DNA of 64,000 nucleotides from positions 1-64,000 of the forward strand of contig CALQCC020000021.1 of assembly GCA_943328975.2 (NCBI GenBank). Reading direction: 5' to 3'. How positions within the stretch are numbered: position 1 is the first letter of the stretch; the number at the start of each line of letters is the position of its first letter. The translations under genes were made by a program, and so were the position numbers. Source of the DNA: Bordetella parapertussis. Its GTDB lineage: Bacteria; Acidobacteriota; Terriglobia; Bryobacterales; Bryobacteraceae. The notes below the pieces were generated by a model. The model was not told the DNA's origin and did not search any database. It saw only the letters and a list, made by a program, of their open reading frames with translations. Below are positions 32,115-41,638 of this stretch, one piece after another.

Positions 32115-34603
32115 CCTTCGACCGCTCCTGGGTTCTCTTCCTCGCCTGGCTTCCACTAGCCTGGGCCACCTTTGAATGGAAGCGCACCAGCCGCCGCTTC
32201 GGCCTCGCCATGAAAGCGCTCTGCTTCGTAGCCGTCATTGTCGCCCTCGCCGAGCCACACATCACTCTGCCCGAATCGAAGCTCGCCGTAGCCGTACTGG
32301 TCGACACCTCCGCTAGCCAATCTCCGGCCGACCTCGAACGGGCCAACGAACTTTCCCGCAGTCTGACCAGCGCCCGCGGCCGCAATTGGATGAGCGTCAT
32401 CCCCTTCGCGCGCACCACTCGTCCCCTCGCTGCCTCTGAAGAAAAAGGTACACTCCGCCTCGCCTCCACCTCGGGCCAAGCAGGCCGCGCGACTGACCTC
32501 GAAGCCGCCGTTCGCGAAGCCATCGCGACGCTCCCCGCCGGTATGATCCCGCGCGTCGCACTCATCTCCGACGGCAAAGAAAACCAAGGCAGCGTCGCCC
32601 GAGCCGCATGGCAGGCTCGCGAGCTTCACATCCCCATCGACACCTACGCTCTCGCCGGCCGCCCGAAACCCGCGCTCCATCTCGATTCCGTCAGCATCCC
32701 CGCGCTTGCGTTCACCGGCGAACAGTTCCCCATCGACGTGGTTGTCACCTCCCCCACGCCCACCGCCGCGGAAGTCGAACTCGCCGCCGAAGGCCAGCCG
32801 CTTGGGAAAACCCAGATCGCACTCACCGCGGGCCAGAACCCCATACGCCTCCACACCAGCTTGAACACTCCAGGCGCGCTCGAACTGGCCGTCACCATTC
32901 GCCCCGCCAACTCAGCCGAGATCCGCTTCGATCAAACAGTCACCCTCCGCCGCCCCAAGGTTCTGTACTTCTCCGGCGACCTCGCGGAAGATGACACCCA
33001 CATCCTCAGCGTCCTGACCGGCGCGCAATGCGAAGTGAAGACCGCCAGCAACATGGTCAACGTCCAGCTCACCGACTACCAACTTGTTGTCTTCAACAAC
33101 TGGGATCTGGAGTCGATGACCGACGCCTCGAAATCCGACGTCGAAGAATACGTCCGCAAAGGTGGAGGCCTCCTCGTCATCGGCGGCGAACGCAACGTCT
33201 ACGACGAGTCGAAAGCAAAAATCGAAGACGCCCTCGAACGTACCTTACCCGCCAAGCTCGCCCCGCCGCGTTCTCCGGAAGGCACGGCCGTGACCCTCAT
33301 CGTCGACAAGAGCTCTTCCATGGAGGGCCGCAAAATGGAACTCGCGCGCCTCGCCGCCATCGGTGCCGTGAAGAACCTCCGTCCCATCGACCAAGTGGGC
33401 GTGCTGGCCTTCGACAACACCTTTGAATGGGCCGTGCCCACGCGCAAGGCCGAGGACAAAGACTTCATCACCCGCATCATCTCCGGCATCCGTCCGGATG
33501 GTGGAACCCAGATCGCCCCCGCCCTCGCCGAAGCCTATACGAAGATGCGCCCCATCCAAGCCGCCTCCCGCCACATCGTGCTGCTCACGGACGGCATCTC
33601 GGAAGAAGGCAACAGCTTCACCACCGCCAACGCCGCCAAGAACGAAAAGATCACCATCTCCACCGTCGGCATCGGCCAGGACGTCAACAAAGCCTACTTG
33701 GAAAAAGTCGCCACCACCGCCGGAGGCAAATCGTACTTCGTCATCGACCTCAGCCAACTGGAACAGATCCTGGTGAAGGACGTGATGGAGCACACCGGCT
33801 CCACCACCAACGAAGTTCCCCTCTCACCCGAGGTCACCAAGAAGGTCGAAATCCTCAACGACGTCGGCATTGAAACCGCGCCGCAGTTGAAGGGCTACGT
33901 CCGCTTCATCGCCAAGCCCTCGGCGGAAACGATTCTGAAAATCGACCGTGAAGATCCGCTGCTCACCCGCTGGCAATACGGCCTCGGCCGAGCCGCCGTC
34001 TTCGCCTCCGACGCCAAATCCCGCTGGGCCACGGACTGGATCAAATGGAAGGGCTTCGACAAGTTCTGGACCAACATCGCGCGCGACCTGTTGCCGCATA
34101 CCCAAGACGGCGAAGCCACGCTGGAATACGACAGCGCCAACGGCGAACTCATCGCCAACTATCGCCTGGGCCGAGGCGTCACGGAACCCGCTACCATCCC
34201 CGCGATCTACGCGTTCGGTCCCGGAGGCTTCCAACAACCTATCGTCGTCAAGAAAACTGCAACGGGAACCTACGAAGGCCGCCTCAAGATCGGCGCGCGC
34301 GAAGGCATGTTCCGCGTGCTGCCCGCCCAGGAATCCCGAGCGTTCCCCGAAGCCGGCCTCTATCGCCCCGAAGCAGAACTCAACGAATACGGCAATAACG
34401 AAGCACTGTTGAAGCAGGTCGCCGAATACACCGGCGGACGCTTCCAACCCGAGCCCTCCGCCGTCTTCACCGGCACAGGCAAGACCATACCCACGACGCT
34501 GACCCTCTGGCCCGCGTTCTTAGGCTTGGCCGTACTCTTCAGCCTGCTGGAGTTGGTGCTGCGCAAATGGAAAGGCGTGATCGCCTCGCGCTTCACTTCT
34601 TAA
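32111..34603 (+). CDS. Large membrane vWA protein with glutamine amidotransferase-like segment
   Basis: 830 residues. Two N-terminal membrane helices surround a first vWA-like region (VAVLVDTSASQSPADLERA). A class I amidotransferase-like fold follows (VLYFSGDLAEDDTHILSVL, GGGLLVIGGE). A full vWA domain with intact MIDAS (LIVDKSSSMEGRKMELAR) comes next, then a beta region and a last C-terminal membrane helix (LWPAFLGLAVLFSLLELVL). It is the last gene of the MoxR operon and presumably displays its vWA domain outside the membrane. Confidence 0.88.
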   Translation: MTFDRSWVLFLAWLPLAWATFEWKRTSRRFGLAMKALCFVAVIVALAEPHITLPESKLAVAVLVDTSASQSPADLERANELSRSLTSARGRNWMSVIPFARTTRPLAASEEKGTLRLASTSGQAGRATDLEAAVREAIATLPAGMIPRVALISDGKENQGSVARAAWQARELHIPIDTYALAGRPKPALHLDSVSIPALAFTGEQFPIDVVVTSPTPTAAEVELAAEGQPLGKTQIALTAGQNPIRLHTSLNTPGALELAVTIRPANSAEIRFDQTVTLRRPKVLYFSGDLAEDDTHILSVLTGAQCEVKTASNMVNVQLTDYQLVVFNNWDLESMTDASKSDVEEYVRKGGGLLVIGGERNVYDESKAKIEDALERTLPAKLAPPRSPEGTAVTLIVDKSSSMEGRKMELARLAAIGAVKNLRPIDQVGVLAFDNTFEWAVPTRKAEDKDFITRIISGIRPDGGTQIAPALAEAYTKMRPIQAASRHIVLLTDGISEEGNSFTTANAAKNEKITISTVGIGQDVNKAYLEKVATTAGGKSYFVIDLSQLEQILVKDVMEHTGSTTNEVPLSPEVTKKVEILNDVGIETAPQLKGYVRFIAKPSAETILKIDREDPLLTRWQYGLGRAAVFASDAKSRWATDWIKWKGFDKFWTNIARDLLPHTQDGEATLEYDSANGELIANYRLGRGVTEPATIPAIYAFGPGGFQQPIVVKKTATGTYEGRLKIGAREGMFRVLPAQESRAFPEAGLYRPEAELNEYGNNEALLKQVAEYTGGRFQPEPSAVFTGTGKTIPTTLTLWPAFLGLAVLFSLLELVLRKWKGVIASRFTS

Positions 34604-35363
34604 TCGCAAGCGCCATCCCCGTCCAAGTTTCATCCACCGAACAGACCTTGTAATCCACCAGTCCGACGTTCAACGCCGCCTCCCGCGCAACAAACTGAGT
34701 GATCCCACTAGAAGCCCTGCCCCTCTTCTGCTTCGGATACAACACCCACAGCCTCGTCTTCGCCGCGATCTTCTTCATTGCCCGCAGCCCCGCCAAATAG
34801 GCGTCCGCCTCGCGCACAAACCAAAGCGTGACCGGCAGGACCTCCGCAGGCTCCTCCTCGAACGAAGCCCCCGAAGGCAGCACACCGATCACCTTCGCAT
34901 ACCCCCGGGGCGCATCGAACACCGCGACGCGAGAGTCTGCCTTGATCCCCAACTTCTCGGCCGTCGGTCGTGTGCTCGCCATCATCCGATCCGGCACCAC
35001 CGGATCAGCCACCGGCCTCACGCGTTCCAAGATCTCCGCCAGTTCGTCCCGCGAAGTGAACGTAGCATCCGGTAACGCCGCGCGGCATCGGTCCACGCGC
35101 TCCGCATCGCCATCGACAAACACGATCGGAAGATTTTTCAGCGATTTCGAGGACCGCACCTCCGCCGCCCAATAGCGTCCGTACGAAGGCATACGCGTCA
35201 AATCGATCACCGCCGCCACAGGATCAAGTTCGCGCAGTTCGCTCATACGCATCAGCTTCTGATGGCCAGCGTAATGCACCGCGTAGCCTGCACTCTCCAT
35301 CAAGTCGATCAGAGGCTGAGCCTCTTCGGCCTTCCAGTGAATCAGGCTGACGTTCTTCTTCAC
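34593..35363 (-). CDS. Receiver-like domain fused to DUF3052
   Basis: 256 residues from GTG at 35363, which overlaps the trpD stop as GTGA; an in-frame GTG at 35372 is less likely. Residues 1-115 form a receiver-like alpha/beta domain (SLIHWKAEEAQPLIDLMES, VAAVIDLTRMPSYGRYWAAE) without an obvious phospho-acceptor triad. The C-terminal half matches DUF3052 (AVFDAPRGYAKVIGVLP, LWVLYPKQKRG, LVDYKVCSVDETWTGM). Its 3' end overlaps the convergent vWA gene by 11 bp. Function unknown. Confidence 0.75.
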   Translation of the reverse strand: MKKNVSLIHWKAEEAQPLIDLMESAGYAVHYAGHQKLMRMSELRELDPVAAVIDLTRMPSYGRYWAAEVRSSKSLKNLPIVFVDGDAERVDRCRAALPDATFTSRDELAEILERVRPVADPVVPDRMMASTRPTAEKLGIKADSRVAVFDAPRGYAKVIGVLPSGASFEEEPAEVLPVTLWFVREADAYLAGLRAMKKIAAKTRLWVLYPKQKRGRASSGITQFVAREAALNVGLVDYKVCSVDETWTGMALAIKK

Positions 35364-36370
35364 GCACCGCACCTCTCGTGCAGCGCCTCCAACTTCCCGC
35401 GCGCAGCTCCCGAATCAATCGACTTCGAAGCCATCGCCACACCCGACCGCAGGTCCGTAGCCAGACCCGCAGCCATCAACCCAGCCGCTGCGTTCGCCAC
35501 TACGATGTCCCGCCGTGGACCAACCTCACCATCCAAAATCGCCCGTACAATTCCCGCGTTGTGCATCGCGTCACCACCCAGCAGCGCGCTCATCTCCGCG
35601 CGTGCCACGCCGAAATCCTCGGGCTCCCACACACGCCGCGTCACCGAATCACCGACCACCTCGAACACATCCGTCGGACCCGTCGTCGAGATCTCATCCA
35701 GCCCGCCATGCCCATGCACCACAAACGCGCGCACGGTACCCAGCATCCGCAACGCTTCCGCCATCAACTCCGCGCCATCCACCGATGGAGCACCGATCAC
35801 CTGCCGCCGAGCCCCCGCTGGATTCGCCAGCGGACCCAACAAATTGAACACCGTCCTCATCTTCAATTCGCGCCGCACCGGTTGCACGTGCCGAATCGCC
35901 GGATGAAACGCCGGGGCAAACAAGAACCCGATCCCCACTTCGCGAATCAGAGCCGCAGCCTCTGCCGCCGTCGCAGTAACACGCAATCCGAGCGCCTCCA
36001 GCACATCCGCAGCACCCGTCGCGCTCGAAATCGAGCGGTTGCCATGCTTCGCCACCCGAGCCCCCGCGCCCGCCAAAACAAACGCCGCCGTAGTGGAAAT
36101 ATTGAACGTCCCCGAACCATCGCCGCCCGTGCCGCAGTTGTCCACAACACCGTCGCCCGCATCCACCGCGATCATGTTCTCGCGCATCCCGCGCGCGAAT
36201 CCCGCAAGCTCGGCGGCCGTCTCGCCCTTCATCTTCAGCGCGACCAGGAACGCAGCGATCTCCACCGGGCTCGCCTCGCCCGCCAGCAACACATTCATCG
36301 CGGAGCGAGCATCGTCCACGGTCAAATCGGCCCGCGAGGCTACGCGATGTAAGAAGGGTAAAAGGGACAT
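35360..36370 (-). CDS. trpD: Anthranilate phosphoribosyltransferase
   Basis: 336 residues. It transfers phosphoribose from PRPP to anthranilate in tryptophan synthesis. The signature [41 protein letters not shown] and the C-terminal HGHGGLDE loop are present. It stands alone, with no other trp gene nearby, and is coupled at its end to the DUF3052 protein. It is divergent from sucC with 39 bp between starts. Confidence 0.96.
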   Translation of the reverse strand: MSLLPFLHRVASRADLTVDDARSAMNVLLAGEASPVEIAAFLVALKMKGETAAELAGFARGMRENMIAVDAGDGVVDNCGTGGDGSGTFNISTTAAFVLAGAGARVAKHGNRSISSATGAADVLEALGLRVTATAAEAAALIREVGIGFLFAPAFHPAIRHVQPVRRELKMRTVFNLLGPLANPAGARRQVIGAPSVDGAELMAEALRMLGTVRAFVVHGHGGLDEISTTGPTDVFEVVGDSVTRRVWEPEDFGVARAEMSALLGGDAMHNAGIVRAILDGEVGPRRDIVVANAAAGLMAAGLATDLRSGVAMASKSIDSGAARGKLEALHERCGA

Positions 36371-36409
36371 GTTATCCTGGGAATTCTCAGCTTAACACCC
36401 GATCCCAAA

Positions 36410-37567
36410 ATGAAGATCCACGAATACCAGGCCAAAGCACTCTTGGCACGCCACGGCGTTCCCGTGCCCCGCGGGGAAATGGCCCGCACTGTAGACGAAG
36501 CCGAAAAGGCAGCCCAGAAACTTGGCGGCAGCGTTGTCGTCAAGGCGCAGATCCACGCAGGTGGACGCGGCAAGGGCGGCGGCGTGAAAGTTGCCAAGGA
36601 CTCTGCCGAAGCGCGTGTCATCGCCGGCCAGATCCTGGGCATGACGCTGATCACCCATCAGACCGGCCCCGAAGGCCGCCTGGTGCAGAGCCTGCTGGTC
36701 GAAGAGACCTTGCCCATTGAGCGCGAGCTCTACCTGGGCATCGTGCTCGACCGCGCCAGCGGTAAGAACGTCTTCATGGCCTCCGCCGACGGCGGCATGG
36801 ACATTGAAGAAGTCGCTGCCAAGACGCCGGAGCGCATCCTGAAGGAAGCCATCGAACCCGGTCTAGGCCTGAGCCCGTTCCAAGCCCGCAAGCTTGCGTT
36901 CGGCATCGGCATCCCGGCGGCATCGGTCAACGCCGCGGCGAAGACCATGATGGCGCTGGCCAAGGCCAACGAAGAACTCGACCTCACCCTGGCCGAGATC
37001 AATCCGTTCATCCTCACCAAGGACGGCGGCGTGTTCGCCCTCGATTGCAAGATGAACATCGACGACAACGCGATGTTCCGCCACAAGGACCTCGCTGAGT
37101 TGCGCGATCTGAACGAAGAAGATCCGCTCGAAGTCGAAGCCTCCAAGTTCGGCTTGAACTACATCAAGCTCGACGGCACCGTGGCCTGCATGGTCAACGG
37201 AGCCGGACTCGCGATGGCCACCATGGACATCGTGAAGTTCGCCGGCGGCAGCCCCGCCAACTTCCTCGACGTCGGCGGCGGCGCCAACGCGGAACAGATT
37301 CGCAACGCGTTCCGTATTCTCCTCTCCGATCCATCCGTGAAGGCGATCCTGATCAACGTATTCGGCGGCATCCTGCGCTGCGACACGTTGGCGACGGGCG
37401 TTGTCACTGCGGCTCGCGAACTGGCTGTGAAGATCCCCATCGTGGTGCGCATGGAAGGCACCAACGTGGAGCAGGGCCAAAAGATCCTTCTGGATTCCGG
37501 TCTCAACTTCACCGTAGCCAAGGGCATGAAAGACGCAGCCGACAAAGTTGTCGCGCTAGCCAAGTAG
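36410..37567 (+). CDS. sucC: Succinyl-CoA synthetase, beta subunit (ADP-forming)
   Basis: 385 residues. ATP-grasp N-terminal domain ([39 protein letters not shown]) and a C-terminal ligase domain ([29 protein letters not shown]). With SucD it interconverts succinyl-CoA and succinate with ATP formation in the TCA cycle. sucD starts 15 bp after the stop with AGGAGG between. Confidence 0.97.
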   Translation: MKIHEYQAKALLARHGVPVPRGEMARTVDEAEKAAQKLGGSVVVKAQIHAGGRGKGGGVKVAKDSAEARVIAGQILGMTLITHQTGPEGRLVQSLLVEETLPIERELYLGIVLDRASGKNVFMASADGGMDIEEVAAKTPERILKEAIEPGLGLSPFQARKLAFGIGIPAASVNAAAKTMMALAKANEELDLTLAEINPFILTKDGGVFALDCKMNIDDNAMFRHKDLAELRDLNEEDPLEVEASKFGLNYIKLDGTVACMVNGAGLAMATMDIVKFAGGSPANFLDVGGGANAEQIRNAFRILLSDPSVKAILINVFGGILRCDTLATGVVTAARELAVKIPIVVRMEGTNVEQGQKILLDSGLNFTVAKGMKDAADKVVALAK

Positions 37568-37582
37568 GAGGAGCGAACTAAC

Positions 37583-38452
37583 ATGAGCGTACTCGTAAAC
37601 GAAAATACCCGCCTCCTCGTCCAGGGCTTCACCGGCAAGGAAGGCACCTTCCACGCGGAACAGGCCATCGCCTACGGCACCCAGGTCGTCGGCGGCATCA
37701 CGCCCGGCAAGGGCGGCCAGAAACATCTCGACCGTCCGGTGTTCGACACCGTCGCGGACGGCGTGAAAGACACCGGCGCCAACGCCAGCGTGATCTTCGT
37801 ACCGCCTCCGTTCGCCGCGGACGCCATCATGGAAGCAGCTGACGCGGGCATCGCCCTGGTCATCTGCATCACCGAAGGCATTCCGCAGAACGACATGATC
37901 CGGGTGTGGAACTACTTGAAGGACCATCCCGGCACCCGCCTGGTCGGACCCAACTGCCCCGGCGTGATATCCCCCGGCAAGTGCAAGATCGGCATCATGC
38001 CCGGCCACATCCATCTGCAAGGCCACGTGGGCGTCGTATCGCGCTCCGGCACCTTGACCTATGAAGCGGTGGGCCAATTGACCGGCCTCGGCATCGGACA
38101 ATCCACCTGCATCGGCATCGGCGGCGACCCCATCATCGGCACCACCTTCACCGACGCGATCAAGCTGTTCAACGAAGATCCGGACACCCACGCCATCGTG
38201 ATGATCGGCGAGATCGGCGGCAACGCCGAAGAGACCGCGGCCGAATACATCAAGGCCCACGTGAAGAAGCCGGTGGTCGGTTTCATCGCCGGTCAAACCG
38301 CGCCTCCGGGACGCCGTATGGGCCACGCCGGAGCCATCATCTCCGGTGGCAGCGGTAAAGCCGAAGACAAGATCGCCGCGATGAAAGCCGCCGGTATCGA
38401 CGTCTGCCCCACGCCCGCCGATATCGGCGCGCGCATCAAAGCCAAACTTTAA
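37583..38452 (+). CDS. sucD: Succinyl-CoA synthetase, alpha subunit
   Basis: 289 residues. CoA-binding domain ([21 protein letters not shown]) and the phosphohistidine loop ([20 protein letters not shown]). It forms the catalytic complex with SucC. A Shine-Dalgarno (AGGAGG at about 37567-37572) lies before the start. The nucleoside diphosphate kinase gene follows at a distance of 33 bp. Confidence 0.97.
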   Translation: MSVLVNENTRLLVQGFTGKEGTFHAEQAIAYGTQVVGGITPGKGGQKHLDRPVFDTVADGVKDTGANASVIFVPPPFAADAIMEAADAGIALVICITEGIPQNDMIRVWNYLKDHPGTRLVGPNCPGVISPGKCKIGIMPGHIHLQGHVGVVSRSGTLTYEAVGQLTGLGIGQSTCIGIGGDPIIGTTFTDAIKLFNEDPDTHAIVMIGEIGGNAEETAAEYIKAHVKKPVVGFIAGQTAPPGRRMGHAGAIISGGSGKAEDKIAAMKAAGIDVCPTPADIGARIKAKL

Positions 38453-38485
38453 GAATTCAGCCCTAGGACATTGAAAACACAAAAC

Positions 38486-38899
38486 ATGGAACGTACATTC
38501 GCAATCATTAAACCCGACGCCGTAGCGGCAAACCAGACCGGCGACATCCTCGCCATGGTGCAGAAAGCCGGCTTCCGTATCGCCGGCATGAAGATGAAGC
38601 GCCTCAGCCAGATCGAAGCCGAAAGCTTCTACGGCGTGCACAAAGAACGCCCCTTCTTCGGAAGCCTGGTGAAGTTCATGACCGAAGGCCCCGTGGTGGT
38701 CATGGTGCTGGAAGCCGAAGACGCCATCAAGAAATGGCGCGACACGATGGGCGCCACCAACCCGGCCAACGCCGCGGAAGGCACCATCCGCAAGACCTTC
38801 GCCACCAGCATCGAACGCAACTGCGCGCACGGCTCGGACGCCCCGGAAACGGCCGCGATCGAGATCCCGTTCTTCTTTAGCGGTACCGAACTGCTGTAA
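38486..38899 (+). CDS. ndk: Nucleoside diphosphate kinase
   Basis: 137 residues from ATG at 38486 ([19 protein letters not shown]). A TTG at 38471 is open but lacks homology. Catalytic His lies in [23 protein letters not shown] equalises nucleoside triphosphate pools. Downstream of sucCD it fits an energy-metabolism operon, since SCS and NDK are known to interact in several bacteria. Confidence 0.96.
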   Translation: MERTFAIIKPDAVAANQTGDILAMVQKAGFRIAGMKMKRLSQIEAESFYGVHKERPFFGSLVKFMTEGPVVVMVLEAEDAIKKWRDTMGATNPANAAEGTIRKTFATSIERNCAHGSDAPETAAIEIPFFFSGTELL

Positions 38900-38915
38900 G
38901 TTTTCCCTCCCTCCG

Positions 38916-38949
38916 ATGGCCGCCCCGCGAATCTAAGCAGGGCGGCCAT
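38916..38949 (+). terminator. Strong hairpin after sucCD-ndk
   Basis: A perfect 10-bp inverted repeat (ATGGCCGCCC / GGGCGGCCAT) with a 14-base loop, 17 bp after the ndk stop. There is no long U-tract (TCCGTTTCC), so termination efficiency is uncertain. Confidence 0.55.
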
Positions 38950-39014
38950 TCCGTTTCCGGCCGCTGCCAGCACTACCCCCTTTCCGATCATGTAAACTTA
39001 GCTGGATCACTCCC

Positions 39015-41633
39015 ATGCAACTCCACCCCGGCGACAAACTCGGCCCCTACGAAATTTTGGAGCCCATCGGCAAGGGCGGCATGGGCGAAGTATGGAAGGC
39101 CCGCGACACCCGCCTCGACCGCATCGTCGCCATCAAGACCTCCAAGCAGCAATTCTCCGAACGCTTCGAGCGCGAAGCCCGAGCAGTCGCCGCCCTCAAC
39201 CACCCCAACATCTGCACGCTGCACGACGTCGGCCCCAACTACCTGGTCATGGAGTTCGTCGAAGGCGCGCCCCTCGTTTCCAAAGAAAAACCAGGTCCCC
39301 TGCCGCTCGACGAAGTCCTCCGCCTCGGCCACCAGCTTTCCGCCGCCCTCGAAGCCGCGCACGAAAAACACATCACCCATCGCGACCTGAAGCCCGGCAA
39401 CATCATGCTCAAGCCCGACGGCTCGATCAAGGTGCTCGACTTCGGCCTAGCCAAGATAACCGCCCCCGCTCGTACCGATCTACCGGTCGACGAGTCCCCC
39501 ACTCTCACCATGGGCATGACCGATGCCGGCATGATCCTCGGAACGGCTGCCTATATGAGCCCTGAGCAGGCGAAGGGCAAAGACGTGGACAAGCGAGCCG
39601 ACATCTGGGCCTTCGGCGTCGTCATCTACGAACTCGCCACCGGCTCCCGCCCCTTCCACGGCACCGACATGTCGGAGATCCTGGCGTCGGTCATCAAGGA
39701 ACACCCCAACTACGAGCCCGTCCCCTACGAGCTTCGCCGCCTCCTCAAGAAGTGTCTGGAGAAAGATCCCGCCAAGCGCCTCCGCGACATCGGCGATGTG
39801 TGGGAGCTACTCGAAGCCCCGCCCGCGGCCATCGCCGAACCCGCACCCGCTCCACCCGCAAAGCGATCCGTGTTCCCGTGGGCCGTTGCCGCTGTGCTGA
39901 CACTGGCGGCGACCGCCCTCGCCTTCGTCCACTTCCGCGAAACCCCACCCCAGCAGCAAACGACGCGCTACAGCATCACTACGCCGGAGAACAGCAATAT
40001 CCATAGCTTCGCCCTCTCTCCCGATGGCCGCACTCTTGTGATGGCCGCCACAGTGAGCGGCAAGCGCCAGCTCTACCTGCGGCCCATGGATGCGCTGCAG
40101 TTTCAGCCCATGGCGTTCACCGAGGAAGCCACCTATCCCTTCTGGTCGCCCGACAGCCGCTTTATCGGCTTCTTCGCGCAAGGCAAGCTGAAGAAGGTCG
40201 CCGCGAGCGGCGGACCATCGCTAGCGCTCTGCGATGCCCCGGATGGCACCGGTGGATCGTGGAACCGGGACGATGTGATCGTCTTCGCAGGCCTTTCTGC
40301 AATTTCGATCCAAAGGGTTCCTGCCGCTGGTGGAGTCCCCGCCGATGTGGTCCAGATTCAGGGGGGGCTTGTCAGGGTTCCCGTGTTTCTGCCGGATGGC
40401 CGCCACTTCCTCTACACAATCCGGGCTGGAACGGCCGAGCAAGTGGGCATCTATGTCGCCTCCCTCGATCAAAAGGGCGACGGGAAAGAGAATCGCCGCA
40501 TTCTGCCGGATGTGTCCCCTGCGCAGTTTGCCCCTCCGGAACGAAGCGGGCAGCCGAGCCATCTTCTGTTCGTCCGCCAAAATACCCTCATGGCCGTGCC
40601 CTTCGATGTCTCCAGCGCTCAGGTCTCGGGAGACGTCTTCCCCTTGGCCGACGGTGTCGGAGTGGAACCCATTTTCCTCAATGCGCCGATTACGGTTTCT
40701 GAGAACGGCGTCGTACTGTACAGAACGGGCGGAATTGCCAGTGGAGCTCAGCTCGCCTGGATGGACCGAACCGGAAAACAGTTGGGGCTCGTGGGCACAC
40801 GCGAGGGGATCAACCAACCGGCGATCTCTCCCGATGAAAAGCAGGTGGCATTCGCGCGCGGCGATCTCTGGGTACGGGATCTGAGCCGGGAAACGGAGAC
40901 GCGCTTCACCACGGATGCGTCCTCAAACTTTACCCCCTTTTGGTCCCCCAAAGGAGACCGCATCGCTTTCAGTTCGACGCGCAAGGGCGGGGTCTTCAAT
41001 CTCTATTCCAAGGCCGCCAACGGCGGCGGACAAGACGAGCTTTTGCTTCAGGGCAGCGTGAACGACCAGGCGAATCAATGGTCGCGGGATGGCCGCTTCC
41101 TCGTTTTTTATCGCAACGATCCGAAGACGAAGGAAGATCTCTGGGTACTTCCGATGGAGGGAGCCGCGGCGGACCGCAAACCCATTCCGTTCCTGCAATC
41201 TGAGTTCCGCGAATTCCTGGGCCAACTCTCGCCGGACAGCCACTGGATGGCGTACACCTCACTCCGCTCAGGGCGGCGCGAAGTGTACGTGCGGCCGTTT
41301 CCGTCCGGTGAGGGCGAGCACACGATCTCCATCGCGGGTGGCGAGCAGCCGCGCTGGCGGGGCGACGGCAAAGAACTTTTCTTCGTGGGCTCCGATGGCA
41401 AGATGATGGCAGTTCCGGTGAAGACCTCTGTGGGAGCCACGTCGTCCTTTGAAGCGGGCACTCCCGCCGCGCTCTTCGAGGCTCACATCCTACTTCTCGG
41501 GGCCACGACCCTGTTTCAATACGACGTCACCTCCGACGGCAAGCGCTTCCTGATCGCCACCACCGGCACAGACACAGCCTCCACTCCGCCGCTGACGGTG
41601 GTGACAAATTGGCAGGCAGGCGTGAAAAAGTAA
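39015..41633 (+). CDS. Membrane Ser/Thr protein kinase with WD40-like propeller
   Basis: 872 residues. Cytosolic Hanks-type kinase (about 1-270): Gly loop [13 protein letters not shown], Lys41 in IVAIKTSK, catalytic Asp124 in THRDLKPGN, DFG at 142-144, activation segment up to [14 protein letters not shown] membrane helix (VFPWAVAAVLTLAATALAF) precedes an extracytoplasmic propeller of PD40/TolB-like repeats ([34 protein letters not shown]). It stops five bases before the second kinase's start. The ligand is unknown. Confidence 0.94.
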   Translation: MQLHPGDKLGPYEILEPIGKGGMGEVWKARDTRLDRIVAIKTSKQQFSERFEREARAVAALNHPNICTLHDVGPNYLVMEFVEGAPLVSKEKPGPLPLDEVLRLGHQLSAALEAAHEKHITHRDLKPGNIMLKPDGSIKVLDFGLAKITAPARTDLPVDESPTLTMGMTDAGMILGTAAYMSPEQAKGKDVDKRADIWAFGVVIYELATGSRPFHGTDMSEILASVIKEHPNYEPVPYELRRLLKKCLEKDPAKRLRDIGDVWELLEAPPAAIAEPAPAPPAKRSVFPWAVAAVLTLAATALAFVHFRETPPQQQTTRYSITTPENSNIHSFALSPDGRTLVMAATVSGKRQLYLRPMDALQFQPMAFTEEATYPFWSPDSRFIGFFAQGKLKKVAASGGPSLALCDAPDGTGGSWNRDDVIVFAGLSAISIQRVPAAGGVPADVVQIQGGLVRVPVFLPDGRHFLYTIRAGTAEQVGIYVASLDQKGDGKENRRILPDVSPAQFAPPERSGQPSHLLFVRQNTLMAVPFDVSSAQVSGDVFPLADGVGVEPIFLNAPITVSENGVVLYRTGGIASGAQLAWMDRTGKQLGLVGTREGINQPAISPDEKQVAFARGDLWVRDLSRETETRFTTDASSNFTPFWSPKGDRIAFSSTRKGGVFNLYSKAANGGGQDELLLQGSVNDQANQWSRDGRFLVFYRNDPKTKEDLWVLPMEGAAADRKPIPFLQSEFREFLGQLSPDSHWMAYTSLRSGRREVYVRPFPSGEGEHTISIAGGEQPRWRGDGKELFFVGSDGKMMAVPVKTSVGATSSFEAGTPAALFEAHILLLGATTLFQYDVTSDGKRFLIATTGTDTASTPPLTVVTNWQAGVKK

Positions 41634-41638
41634 CCCAT

